Assembly (NCBI RefSeq): GCF_900091455.1
Contig: NZ_LT607412.1
Location: 5,642,001 to 5,706,000 of the forward strand
DNA length: 64,000 bases
Origin: Micromonospora coriariae
GTDB lineage: Bacteria > Actinomycetota > Actinomycetes > Mycobacteriales > Micromonosporaceae
Direction of reading: 5' to 3'
Shown here: one piece after another, positions 42,771 through 51,181 of the stretch
Numbering within the stretch: the first letter of the stretch is position 1
Layout of the letters: each line of letters begins with the position of its first letter
Made by a program: the position numbers and the translations under genes
The notes under the pieces: generated by a model
What the model saw: only the letters and a program-made list of their open reading frames with translations
Told to the model about the DNA's origin: nothing
Databases searched by the model: none

Positions 42771-44384
42771 TCAGTTGGGGTTGTTCGCGTGGGTCAGCGT
42801 CTCCCAGGCGACGAAGAGGTTGTTGCTGCCGGCGGGACGCTGTTGCAGCGTGAGGGTCTGCGTGTTGGTCATGACGTTGCCCAGCCGGTTGCTCATCGCG
42901 TTGAAACCCACCTCGGTGATCGGGCCGAGGCCCCGGGTGAGGCTGCCGCCGCAGAGCCAGGAGGGCGGCGCCTCGCCGAGCTGGTAGCGCGAATGGAAAC
43001 CGAGCGCCTGCCGCAGCCGTTCACCGACCTGGGGATACAGGTCCCGTCCCTGGATGCGGGAGGTCTCCGCGACATGTGAGATGGCGGAGATTCCGTATCC
43101 GGTGTGGACGAAGTCGCGGCAGGTCTCCTGGGCGAGGCCGGCGACGAAGGTGGACTGGCCGTGCCAGTAACCGATGATCTCCGCACTGGTGTCCAGGCCG
43201 CTGCCGGGCATCGTGTACGGCAGCGCGCCGTCGCTGGGCAGGTAGACGAAGGCCCGGGTCCGGTTGAGGAAGCGGGCGACCGCCGCGTCGTAGGCGGCCC
43301 GGTCCTCCAGGAAGACCGCGATGCCGACCGTCGCCTCCATCATTGTCAGTTCCCAGTTGCCGTTGCTGCTGGAGCCGTTGCGCACCATCGGCAGGTAGAC
43401 GTTGCGCAGCATCGTGGCGAACCGGTTGGCGTTGGGCCAGCTCGTGTACGTGTACTTGATGATCTCGGCAGCGCGGGGCCAGACCGAGGCCGCCCAGCCG
43501 GTCTGCAGCGGAGCGTTGCTGCCGGTGTGTGCCGTGATCGTGGCCGACCAGGCGTCCATGATCTGGATCGACTTCTGTGCGTACCGGGCGTCTCCGGTGA
43601 CGTACCAGGCGAGCGCGTCGGTGTACGCGGCGATCGCGTCCTCACGCTCGTCCGTGCAGCCGTTGTTGGGATTGGAGTAGGAGCCGCACTCGACCACCGA
43701 ACGGGGCGCCGGGGTACGCGACAGGGACGCGTACCGGCTACTCATCATCTGGTTGTGGGCCGCCGCCCACGGCTGCGCGCCGGCCTGCACCCGGCCACGG
43801 ATGAAGTCGAGCTGACCTCGGCTGACCAGCACGCCGGGGTGGGTGAAGCCACCCGAGGGTGGCGGTGTGGTACCGCCGCCGGTTGGCAGCGCCCAGGTCT
43901 GGTTGGCGGTGCCGGTGCAGGTCCAGATCTGCAACGGGGTGCCGTCGGCCGAGCTGGGGCCGGTCGCGTCGAGGCACTTGCCCGAGGCCGGGTTGACGAG
44001 TTGCCCGGCGTTGGCTGACCACCGCTGCGCCCCGGTGCCGTTGCAGTCGTAGATCTGCACCCGGGTGCCGTTGGCGGTGCCGGCGGCGGCGACGTCGAGG
44101 CACTTGCCCAGGGCCCGGATCGTGCCGTCGTCGGCCACCGTCCACTGTTGCGCGGCGGAGCCGTTGCAGGTGAAGAGCTGGACCGGCGTGGCGTTGGCCG
44201 GGTTCGCGGCGGCCACGTCGACGCACTTGCCGCCGTACCCGGTGATCGGGCCCGTCGTGGCCGCGGACGCGGCGGTGGCGGTGACCGCCAAGCTTGTCGG
44301 TACGGCGAGCAGGGCCGCGGCGAGCGCGGCGACCAACCGGGTGCGGGGCCGGCGGGGGTTGGACCCGTCCAATCGTCGCGCCAT
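42771..44384 (-). CDS. Secreted polysaccharide lyase (alginate-lyase fold) with N-terminal ricin-type CBM13
   Basis: A 537-residue secreted protein. The signal peptide (to ATAASA, about 45 residues with a long basic start) leads into a ricin B-type beta-trefoil (about 47-165). Its three repeats each end in a QxW-like motif: CNGSAAQQW, CNGTGAQRW and CTGTANQTW. A short Gly-Thr-Pro linker leads to an alpha/alpha-toroid domain of the Alginate_lyase Pfam type (about 185-537), with NGNWELTMMEATVGIAVFL and GFHSRYQLG. The target may be alginate, glucuronan or another uronic-acid polymer. ATG 44384 has GGAAGGAC upstream. The N-terminal position of the lectin is less usual than a C-terminal one. Confidence 0.82.
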   Translation of the reverse strand: MARRLDGSNPRRPRTRLVAALAAALLAVPTSLAVTATAASAATTGPITGYGGKCVDVAAANPANATPVQLFTCNGSAAQQWTVADDGTIRALGKCLDVAAAGTANGTRVQIYDCNGTGAQRWSANAGQLVNPASGKCLDATGPSSADGTPLQIWTCTGTANQTWALPTGGGTTPPPSGGFTHPGVLVSRGQLDFIRGRVQAGAQPWAAAHNQMMSSRYASLSRTPAPRSVVECGSYSNPNNGCTDEREDAIAAYTDALAWYVTGDARYAQKSIQIMDAWSATITAHTGSNAPLQTGWAASVWPRAAEIIKYTYTSWPNANRFATMLRNVYLPMVRNGSSSNGNWELTMMEATVGIAVFLEDRAAYDAAVARFLNRTRAFVYLPSDGALPYTMPGSGLDTSAEIIGYWHGQSTFVAGLAQETCRDFVHTGYGISAISHVAETSRIQGRDLYPQVGERLRQALGFHSRYQLGEAPPSWLCGGSLTRGLGPITEVGFNAMSNRLGNVMTNTQTLTLQQRPAGSNNLFVAWETLTHANNPN

Positions 44385-44411
44385 GTCTGGTCCTTCCGGG
44401 CGGCGGAAACA

Positions 44412-44438
44412 ACTGTAAAGTCTGTTAATCATTACAGT
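44412..44438 (-). promoter_or_regulatory. AT-rich palindrome upstream of the lyase
   Basis: ACTGTAA (44412-44418) and TTACAGT (44432-44438), a perfect 7-bp inverted repeat with a 13-bp AT-rich interior, 28 bp upstream of the lyase ATG in otherwise GC-rich DNA. It is probably a regulator site within the promoter. The actual -10/-35 is unclear. Confidence 0.45.
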
Positions 44439-44563
44439 CGTGGGCATCGATATCAATGTCTGCGCCGCACGGGGGACTCTTCGGGACCGCTGCCCCCACG
44501 GCCGTCGTCGGGTGTCCGACGTCGACCGTGGGAGCCGCTGTCAACGGTGTGACGTGCGCGTCG

Positions 44564-45829
44564 CTACGGCTGGACCGGCCGGCGGAGCACCATCTTCGAG
44601 GGGTCGACCAGGCCGAGCCCGAGGATGCCGACGACCGGTAGGACCGTCAGCTGCCACAGTCCGGCGCCGTCCCAGCCGAGACCGGCCACCAGCCGCGCGA
44701 AGAGCAGCCCGGAGAACGCCGCGGCCACGTAGTAGGAGAGCATGAACAGGCCAGCGCCCCGTCCGACGTGTTCGGGTCGGACGGCTCGTTGCATCGCTGT
44801 CGTGCAGTTGGTGAAGAGGAAGCCGCTGGCGAAGGCGCCCATCAGGAAGGCGAGCACGTACTGGGCCGGTGCCGACGTGGCGACCTGGTAGGTGACGTAC
44901 GCGGTGGCGGACGTGGCGACGAAGGCGAAGGCGAGCAGGTAGCGCTGATTGACCCGGTCACCCAGCCAGCCGGCCGGCAGCGCCATCATCGCGCCGAAGC
45001 CCGAGATGGACACGGCCAGTGCCGCCTGCTCCGGGGTGAACCCGAGCTGCTCGCGCAGGAACGTGGGGTACAGGCCGAGGAAGCCGTAGAACACCAGCCC
45101 GGACACCGCGCAGGCGATGCCCAGGCCCAGGGTGTTGCGGTTGTACGGGCTCGCGGGCACGTGGTCGAAGCTGCCCTGCGGCCCGGCATTGGCGCCCGTA
45201 ACGGCCTCGGTCAGTCGCTTGTTGACGATCACGGCGATGAGCAGGCACATCACCAGGCCGGCCGCGGCGAAGACGAAGAACGGCGCCCGCCAGGTGTCCC
45301 ACACGTTGGCGAGCCTGGTCCCGACGAGGGGGCCGAGGAAGATGCCGGCGCCGAACGCGACACCCACCACGCCGGCGGCCACCGCCCTGCGGTGGAAGAA
45401 GAACGCGCCGATGACGGCGTAGAGCGCGGTGGCCTGCACGCCCTCGCCGACGCCGGAGATCAGGCGGTACACGCTCATGTCGACGAAGCCGGAGGCGAGC
45501 GGAATCGCCAGCGTCCCGATCGAGTAGACCAGGACACTGATCAGGATGATGGTCTTGCGGGAGACCCGGTCGACCAGGTACCCGGCGGGTAGGCCGGCCA
45601 GGGCGAGACCGAGCGTGAAGCCGGTCGCCAGCAGCCCGCCCTGATCCAGGGAGAAGCCGAACTCGCTGCGGATCTCGGGCAGCAGCGGGTAGAAGATCTG
45701 CCGGTCCATCGCGTTGAGCATGTATGAGGCGCACAGCACCGCGAATCCGACCGCGATCGACGCCCGGGTCAGGCCCGTGGTCGTTGCCGTGGACGGGGGC
45801 TCGGTCGGTTCCTTCAGTGTTTCGGTCAT
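44564..45829 (-). CDS. MFS transporter, 12-TM
   Basis: A 421-residue major facilitator with 12 predicted helices. The early ASYMLNAMDRQIFYPLLPEIRSEFGFSLDQGGLLATGFTLGLALAGLPAGYLVDRVSRK contains the DRQ and GxLaDRxGRK-type motif of organic-acid/aromatic-acid carriers (ACS or AAHS-like groups). It lies upstream of the lyase gene, but its own promoter carries a CGGAC, 4 bp, GTCCG palindrome like those at the ring-cleavage operon. I infer it imports the substrate of that pathway. The substrate itself is not identifiable. Confidence 0.85.
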   Translation of the reverse strand: MTETLKEPTEPPSTATTTGLTRASIAVGFAVLCASYMLNAMDRQIFYPLLPEIRSEFGFSLDQGGLLATGFTLGLALAGLPAGYLVDRVSRKTIILISVLVYSIGTLAIPLASGFVDMSVYRLISGVGEGVQATALYAVIGAFFFHRRAVAAGVVGVAFGAGIFLGPLVGTRLANVWDTWRAPFFVFAAAGLVMCLLIAVIVNKRLTEAVTGANAGPQGSFDHVPASPYNRNTLGLGIACAVSGLVFYGFLGLYPTFLREQLGFTPEQAALAVSISGFGAMMALPAGWLGDRVNQRYLLAFAFVATSATAYVTYQVATSAPAQYVLAFLMGAFASGFLFTNCTTAMQRAVRPEHVGRGAGLFMLSYYVAAAFSGLLFARLVAGLGWDGAGLWQLTVLPVVGILGLGLVDPSKMVLRRPVQP

Positions 45830-45922
45830 GGTCGTGTCTCCCCTTCAGTTGACGGCGGCGCGCGCCGTCCCGCGGTCAGGATCCGGTGGGGTGGGGCGGT
45901 CGAATGCTTCGTTCTGTCGATC

Positions 45923-45993
45923 CGGACGGTTGTCCGTATGGTGATCAGTGGAAACGTTGGCGTAACGATGGAGCCTCTCCATTGGGCTGTCAA
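45923..45993 (-). promoter_or_regulatory. MFS promoter with operator shared with the catabolic cluster
   Basis: On the minus strand a consensus -35 TTGACA (45993-45988) is followed after 17 bp by CATCGT (45970-45965), placing the start near 45958. CGGAC (45923-45927) and GTCCG (45932-45936) with a 4-bp spacer form a palindrome about 25 bp into the transcript. The same half-sites and spacing occur at 53986-53999 and 54121-54134. Confidence 0.55.
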
Positions 45994-46418
45994 GAGGCGG
46001 ATGTTGACGCACCCGTGACACGGATTTCATGGTTGTCCGCCATGCGGACAGCGGCTTGGCCCAGGCTTTCCCCGCCCTGCCGCGCGGTGCTGCTCGGCAA
46101 CGTGTGGCCACCACCGCTACTGCGGATGAGCAGGGCTTTCGCACGCGTTTCCGTCGCGCCGACCCTGGGGAGGTTCGGCCCGGTCGGCCGCCGCGCGATC
46201 CACCCACTGCCGTCCAACGGCTGATCGTCCGCCCAGCGGACACAATGCTGGCACGGATCGCGTTCGGGCGAAGCGGCCGTTCCGCCCGCCGGGCGCACCT
46301 AGCATCGGGGAAGAACCGTTCCGGACCTGTTCGATGGTGTCCGCAGGTACGGCGTCGGCACGGGGTGCCCGCCGTGGCCGTCCGTCCGATTCCCGACCCG
46401 CGACCTGGAGGCATCGGC
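45994..46418. other. Long non-coding region with two GTCCGC-type palindromes
   Basis: I find no convincing gene in the roughly 590 bp between the MFS start and the hydrolase start. It holds TGTCCGC, CAT, GCGGACA (46034-46050, perfect) and GTCCGC, CCA, GCGGAC (46227-46241, perfect), plus a lone half-site TGTCCGC at 46338-46344. A possible plus-strand promoter, TTGACG (46004-46009) with CATGGT (46028-46033), would start inside the first palindrome. The spacing suits IclR-type sites. The long leader to the hydrolase is unusual. Confidence 0.45.
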
Positions 46419-47240
46419 ATGAGCTACGTCAAGGCCAAGGACGGCACCAAGCTCTACTACAAGGACTGGGGCGAGGGGCCGGTCGTCACCTTCTCCCACG
46501 GCTGGCCGTTGAGCGCCGACGCCTGGGACGGGCAGATGCTCTTCCTCGTCCAGAACGGGTTCCGGGTGGTCGCACACGACCGTCGTGGGCACGGCCGGTC
46601 GAGCCAGTCCCGCAGCGGCAACGACATGAACGGGTACGCCGACGATCTGGCCGCCGTCATCGAGGCACTGGACCTGCGGGACGCCACCCTGGTCGGTCAT
46701 TCCACCGGCGGGGGAGAGGTCGCCCGCTACATCGGCCGGCACGGGACGGAGCGGGTCGCCAAGGCGGTGCTCATGTCCGCCGTACCGCCGATCATGGTGC
46801 AGAGCGCGGACAACCCGGAGGGGCTGCCGATCAGCGCCTTCGACGACCTGCGGGCCCAGCTCTTCGCCGACCGGTCGCAGTTCTACCAGGACCTGGCGCA
46901 GATGTTCTACGGCGCCAACCGGCCGGGTGCGAAGGTGTCGAAGGGGATCCTCGACCAGTTCTGGCTGTGGAGCATGCAGTCCGGCATGTGGAACGCCTAC
47001 GAGAGCATCAAGGCGTTCTCCGAGACGGACTTCCGGGACGACCTGGCGAAGTTCGACATCCCGACGCTGGTGATGCACGGCGAGGACGACCAGATCGTGC
47101 CGGTGAAGGACTCGGCGCACAAGACCGCGAAGCTCGTCGCGAACGCCAAGGAGATCTACTACGCGGGCGCGCCGCACGGCATGACAGCGACGATGCAGGA
47201 CCAGGTCAACAAGGATCTGCTCGCGTTCCTGCGGAGCTGA
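46419..47240 (+). CDS. Alpha/beta hydrolase, non-heme chloroperoxidase-like
   Basis: A 273-residue cytoplasmic alpha/beta hydrolase. The oxyanion loop is [16 protein letters not shown], the nucleophile is in [18 protein letters not shown], the acid in [12 protein letters not shown] and the His in [10 protein letters not shown]. This set matches the bacterial cofactor-free haloperoxidase/esterase subfamily. Halogenation by this family is a perhydrolase side activity; the natural substrate is probably an ester or lactone. ATG 46419 follows GGAGG by 7 nt. It is convergent with the XRE regulator (5-bp gap). Confidence 0.92.
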   Translation: MSYVKAKDGTKLYYKDWGEGPVVTFSHGWPLSADAWDGQMLFLVQNGFRVVAHDRRGHGRSSQSRSGNDMNGYADDLAAVIEALDLRDATLVGHSTGGGEVARYIGRHGTERVAKAVLMSAVPPIMVQSADNPEGLPISAFDDLRAQLFADRSQFYQDLAQMFYGANRPGAKVSKGILDQFWLWSMQSGMWNAYESIKAFSETDFRDDLAKFDIPTLVMHGEDDQIVPVKDSAHKTAKLVANAKEIYYAGAPHGMTATMQDQVNKDLLAFLRS

Positions 47241-47245
47241 CCGGG

Positions 47246-48079
47246 TCAGACGAGCTGGGCCCCGATGACGGTGAGCAGCCGCAGCTTCTCGTCGCTCTCC
47301 GACCCGGGCACGGCGGTGAAGACCAGCAGCGTCTGGGACTGGTCGGGATCCACCAGCGTCTGGCAGTGCAGCTCCAACGCCCCCACCTCCGGGTGGACGA
47401 AGCGCTTCGGAGGGCAGTAAGCGCTCTGCACCGGGTGCTCCCGCCACAGCTGGGCGAACTCCGGGCTCGCGGTCACCAGGGAGTCGACGATCGTGGCAGC
47501 CCGCGAGCCCCGGCCGTCGCGGGCGTACGCCGCGTGCAGGTGCGCCACCAGGAGCCGGCTCTGCGTCTGATGGTCCTCCGCCGGGTGCAGCTGCCGGGCC
47601 CGGGGGTTGGTGAACCAGCGGTGGTGCAGGCTGCGCGCCAGCCCGCTGTGCCGGGTGTCGTCGCCGAGCAGCGCGATCGCCGGCGCGGTCTGCGCGAGGG
47701 TCTCGCCGAGGTGGTTCACCACCTGGGCGGGGGTGTCGTGCAGCCGGTCGAGGATCCGCATCATGCCCGGGTTGACGTGGTCGGCCCGGACCGTACGGTG
47801 CGGGACGGCGTGACCGGCGAGCTGGAACAGGTGGTCCCGCTCGGCCAGGGAGAGTCGCAGGCCGCGGGCCAGGGCGGCGAGCATCTGCTCCGAGGGGTGC
47901 GGCCCCCGCTGCTGCTCCAGCCGGCTGTAGTAGTCGGTGGACATTCCGCTCAGCGCGGCGACCTCCTCGCGTCGCAGCCCGCCGGTCCGGCGGCGTCGGC
48001 CCCGGGGCAGCCCCACGTCCTCGGGCTGGAGCGCCTCGCGTCGGGTGCGCAGGAAGCTGGCGAGTTGGGCGCGGTCCAC
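47246..48079 (-). CDS. XRE-family regulator with MmyB-like ligand-binding domain
   Basis: A 277-residue regulator. The N-terminal HTH (FLRTRREALQPEDVGL, RRRRTGGLRREEVAALSGMSTDYYSRLEQQRG) is joined to a PAS-like MmyB domain (DRLHDTPAQVVNHLGETLAQTAPAIALLGD, FTNPRARQLHPAEDH, SPEFAQLWREHPV). MmyB-type proteins are thought to bind fatty-acid-like ligands. GTG 48079 is chosen for the GGAGC ribosome site just upstream and the family N-terminus. It is convergent with the hydrolase. These regulators often control a nearby oxidoreductase, but no clear target is seen. Confidence 0.9.
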   Translation of the reverse strand: MDRAQLASFLRTRREALQPEDVGLPRGRRRRTGGLRREEVAALSGMSTDYYSRLEQQRGPHPSEQMLAALARGLRLSLAERDHLFQLAGHAVPHRTVRADHVNPGMMRILDRLHDTPAQVVNHLGETLAQTAPAIALLGDDTRHSGLARSLHHRWFTNPRARQLHPAEDHQTQSRLLVAHLHAAYARDGRGSRAATIVDSLVTASPEFAQLWREHPVQSAYCPPKRFVHPEVGALELHCQTLVDPDQSQTLLVFTAVPGSESDEKLRLLTVIGAQLV

Positions 48080-48200
48080 GGTGGCTCCTCGATCCGGTGG
48101 GTGCCGGTGGCGGACCGGCACAGTGACTGCAACAGGGGAACCCGGGCGGGGTGTTCCGCTCCGGCGTCCGGCGATGCGGGAGGCGGCGGACGTGCATCAG

Positions 48201-48286
48201 GCCCTTTGCTCTGCTTCACCACACGCAACACCAGACGTCCGCTATCCGGACAACAGGCGTGCGCCGGTTGAAGCAGAGCAAAGGGC
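48201..48286. repeat. Long inverted repeat with 18-bp perfect arms
   Basis: GCCCTTTGCTCTGCTTCA (48201-48218) and its exact complement (48269-48286) flank a 50-bp interior. Inside lies GTCCGC, TAT, CCGGAC (48237-48251), one mismatch from the GTCCGC palindromes at 46034 and 46227. The arms look like an interspersed palindromic element; I associate this arm sequence with Micromonospora genomes but cannot confirm copies. It lies between the 3' end of the aldehyde dehydrogenase and the XRE start, so it may also terminate the catabolic operon. Confidence 0.7.
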
Positions 48287-48347
48287 GCGGGCAGGGCGTG
48301 ACCGGGCGACCCGACCCCGATGACGCGGGCCGGGACGCCCGGCGCGG

Positions 48348-49772
48348 TCAGCGCTGGATGGACTTCGTCTCCAGGAACTCCTCCAGGCCGAAGCGCCCGA
48401 ACTCACGGCCGTTGCCGGACCGCTTGTAGCCGCCGAAGGGGGCGAGCGGGTTCCAGTGACCGGCGTTCACGTCGACCTGGCCCACCCGCAGCCGCTTCGC
48501 GACCGCCAGGGCGTGCTCCGGCTCGCCGAAGACGCCGCTGGTCAGGCCGTACAGCGTGCCGTTGGCGATGGTCACGGCCTCCTCCTCGTCGGCGTACGGG
48601 ATGATCGTCAGCACCGGGCCGAAGATCTCCTCCTGGGCGATAGCGGAGGTCGGGTCGACGTCCGCGAAGATCGTCGGCTGCACGTAGGCGCCCTTCGCCA
48701 GGCCCTCCGGCCGGCCCGGACCACCGAACACGAGCCGGGCGCCGTCGGCGACGCCCCGCTCGATGTACCCGACGACCTTCTGCCGGTGGGCCTCCGAGGC
48801 CATCGGACCGATCCGGGTCGCCTCGTCGGTCGGGTCGCCGACGGTGAACTGCTTCGCCGCCTCGACGGCCAGCGCCACGACCTCGTCCTGCCGGGAGGCG
48901 GGCACCAGCATCCGGGGCCACGCGCCGCAGACCTGGCCGCCGTTGGCGAACGACATCATCACGCCGGTGGTGACCGCCTTCGGCAGGTCGGCATCGTCCA
49001 GGATGATGTTCGCGCCCTTGCCGCCCAACTCCAGCGCGACCCGCTTGACGGTCGCCGCGGCCACCGCGCCGATCCGCTGCCCGGCCCGGGTGGAGCCGGT
49101 GAAGGAGATCATGTCGATGTCCGGGTGGGCGGAGATGGCCTCGCCGACGACCGCGCCGGTGCCGTACACCACGTTGAACACGCCCGCCGGCACGCCGGCC
49201 TCGGCGGCGGCCTCGGCGAGGATCCGCGCGGTCAGCGGGGCGTTCTCGGACGGCTTGAACACCATCGTGTTCCCCGCGAGCAGCGCCGGCGCGAGCTTGG
49301 AGACGATCTGCTGCAGCGGGAAGTTCCACGGCGTGATCGCACCGACCACCCCGATCGGCTCGCGGACGATCAGCGAGTTGCCGACCTCCTCGGTCCAGGC
49401 GAAGTCGTCGGCGAGGGCGGCGACGGATTCGATCACGGCGGCCGGGAAAGCGACCTGGGCGGTCCGGGACATGCCGATCGGCGAGCCCATCTCGACGGTG
49501 ATCGCCCCGGCGATCTCCTCCTGCCGGGCGGCGAGGCCGGCGCCGAGGCGGCGCAGCACGTCCGCCCGGTACTGCGGGGTGGTCGCCGCCCAGGCGGGGA
49601 AGGCCGCCCGGGCGGCGGCGACGGCCCGGTCGACGTCGGCGGCGGTGCCGGCCGGCGTCTCGGCGACGATGTCGCCGGTCGCCGGGTTCACGACGGGAAG
49701 GGTTCCGGCCGAGCCGGCGACGGTCTCGCCGCCGATCCAGTGGCCGGTGACGGTGTAGGTGGAAGGTGTCAT
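48348..49772 (-). CDS. Aldehyde dehydrogenase family protein
   Basis: A 474-residue NAD(P)-dependent aldehyde dehydrogenase. It has TPWNFPLQQIVSKLAPALLAGNTMVFKPSE, the glycine motif FTGSTRAGQRIG, the base Glu in LELGGKGANIIL and the nucleophilic Cys in ANGGQVCGAWPRM. It lies 84 bp after the MDR gene on the same strand and is the last gene of the operon. With the LigAB ring-cleavage enzymes upstream, a semialdehyde product of meta-cleavage is a plausible substrate (inference). The gap before it contains a small hairpin, arms CCAGGG (49820-49825) and CCCTGG (49835-49840). Confidence 0.93.
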   Translation of the reverse strand: MTPSTYTVTGHWIGGETVAGSAGTLPVVNPATGDIVAETPAGTAADVDRAVAAARAAFPAWAATTPQYRADVLRRLGAGLAARQEEIAGAITVEMGSPIGMSRTAQVAFPAAVIESVAALADDFAWTEEVGNSLIVREPIGVVGAITPWNFPLQQIVSKLAPALLAGNTMVFKPSENAPLTARILAEAAAEAGVPAGVFNVVYGTGAVVGEAISAHPDIDMISFTGSTRAGQRIGAVAAATVKRVALELGGKGANIILDDADLPKAVTTGVMMSFANGGQVCGAWPRMLVPASRQDEVVALAVEAAKQFTVGDPTDEATRIGPMASEAHRQKVVGYIERGVADGARLVFGGPGRPEGLAKGAYVQPTIFADVDPTSAIAQEEIFGPVLTIIPYADEEEAVTIANGTLYGLTSGVFGEPEHALAVAKRLRVGQVDVNAGHWNPLAPFGGYKRSGNGREFGRFGLEEFLETKSIQR

Positions 49773-49856
49773 GCACCGACCGTGGCACCGGCGCCGAGCC
49801 CCAACCAGGTGCGGTCTATCCAGGGTTTCGCGATCCCTGGCTGGGGCCGGGCCCGG

Positions 49857-50822
49857 TCAGAGCGCGAGGACGACGCGGCCGGCCGCGGTGCCGTTGTCCT
49901 GCCGGGACCAGGCGTCCGCGACCGAGGCGAACGGCACGATCTCGTGGTCGACGGTGAGCCGACCGGCGGCCGCGTGCCCGGCCACCACGGCCAGCGACGC
50001 CGCTCGCTGCTCGGTCGACAAACCGTTGTTGGTGTAGCCGATCAGCCGCAACGAGCCGCTGCGCAGCACCGCGGACTCGATCGGCGCTGTCGCGCCCGCG
50101 GCGCTGCCCAGGTTGACCAGGCGGCCACCCGGACGCAGCACCCGCAGCGCCGCCGCTGCCGGCACGCCGAAGACCGGATCGAGGACGAGGTCGATCGGAC
50201 CGTCGGCGGCGTCGCGTAGCCGGCCGGCCATCGACGCGACGTCGTCATCCGGGAACAGCGGGACGGCGACCGCGGCGCCGAGCTCCTCGGCGCGGGCCCG
50301 CGCCGAGGCGGAGCGGGCCACCGCGATCACGCGCCGCGCCCCGCCGAGCAGGGCCAGCTGAACGGCCGCCTGGCCGACCACGCCGCCGGCGCCGAGCACG
50401 ATGACCTGTTCACCGGGCGCCAGGTCGCCGGCGCCGGTCAGGGCCGCGTGCGCGGCGACCGCGGAGAGGCCCAGGGCGGCGAGCAGGGTCAGCGGTACGT
50501 CGGGTGGCAGCGCCACCACGTCGGCGGTGGGCACCGCGACAGTGGTCGCCATGCTGCCGTCGACTCCGGGCCGCATGCCGGCCGAGGTGCCGAACCAGAC
50601 GGGGGTGCCGTCGGCGAGCCGGCCGACACCCTGCACGCCCGGCACGTACGGAGTCGCCGGCGTGCCGAAGTAACTGGTGCCGGTGGCGCAGAGCACGTCG
50701 AGCGGGGTGATCGGCACCGCCTCGACGGTGATCATCACCTCGCCGTCGGCCGGCACGGGGGCCGGCCGCTCGGCGATGATCGGCGGAGTGCCGCAGGCGG
50801 TGAGCTGGGCCGCGCGGATCAC
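49857..50822 (-). CDS. Zinc-binding dehydrogenase family (MDR) oxidoreductase
   Basis: A 321-residue medium-chain dehydrogenase/reductase of the quinone reductase-like type. It contains PITPLDVLCATGTSYFGTPATPYVPGVQGVG, the Rossmann motif VIVLGAGGVVGQAAVQLALLGGARRV and DLVLDPVFG. Catalytic zinc ligands are not evident despite the family name. GTG 50822 overlaps the LigA-like stop, so it is coupled to the dioxygenase. It might reduce an unsaturated or keto intermediate after ring opening; the reaction is unknown. Confidence 0.87.
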   Translation of the reverse strand: MIRAAQLTACGTPPIIAERPAPVPADGEVMITVEAVPITPLDVLCATGTSYFGTPATPYVPGVQGVGRLADGTPVWFGTSAGMRPGVDGSMATTVAVPTADVVALPPDVPLTLLAALGLSAVAAHAALTGAGDLAPGEQVIVLGAGGVVGQAAVQLALLGGARRVIAVARSASARARAEELGAAVAVPLFPDDDVASMAGRLRDAADGPIDLVLDPVFGVPAAAALRVLRPGGRLVNLGSAAGATAPIESAVLRSGSLRLIGYTNNGLSTEQRAASLAVVAGHAAAGRLTVDHEIVPFASVADAWSRQDNGTAAGRVVLAL

Positions 50823-51181
50823 GTCGCGATGTCCGGGTAGGGCATCGCGAAGTGGGCCAGCCGAGCGCCGTAGGACTTCTGGTACTCCAGCGGCTCGGTG
50901 TTGTCCCGCTCGAAGAGGGCGATGAAGAGGGTCAGCGTCAGGAACGGGTGCGCACCCAACTCGAACAGCTTCACGTGGTCGTGGGCCGCCAGCGCCTCGC
51001 GCTCGACGTCGTCGAAGCGCAGCCAGGTGGTCGACTCACCGGTGTGGCAGTTGAGCACCGCGTTGGCACGTTCGGCCTCCCACCAGGCGACCAGCTCGCG
51101 CGGCTCGCGCCGGTAGCGCTCGACCAGCACCGGATCGCGGTCGACGGTGTAGAGGAACTTGTTCAGCAGGTACTTGCTCAT
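50819..51181 (-). CDS. Extradiol dioxygenase small subunit (LigA-like)
   Basis: A 120-residue protein matching the LigA (protocatechuate 4,5-dioxygenase alpha) domain: MSKYLLNKFLYTVDRDPVLVERYR, NCHTGESTTWLRFDDVEREALAAHDHVKLFELGAHPFLTLTLFIALFERDN. In LigAB-type enzymes this helical subunit caps the active site of the iron-bearing LigB subunit. It overlaps LigB upstream (ATGA) and the MDR gene downstream (GTGA). The B-before-A gene order is the reverse of the classical ligAB. Confidence 0.85.
   Translation of the reverse strand: MSKYLLNKFLYTVDRDPVLVERYRREPRELVAWWEAERANAVLNCHTGESTTWLRFDDVEREALAAHDHVKLFELGAHPFLTLTLFIALFERDNTEPLEYQKSYGARLAHFAMPYPDIAT

Noticed and set aside
46029..46418. 130-residue N-terminal extension in frame with the chloroperoxidase-like hydrolase
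   Set aside because: The extension has no family similarity, while ATG 46419 has a strong ribosome site and gives the normal family length.
45845..46420. 191-codon minus-strand open frame in the long intergenic region
   Set aside because: Arg/Thr/Ser-rich with no conserved pattern, and it overlaps operator palindromes and the MFS promoter; treated as non-coding.
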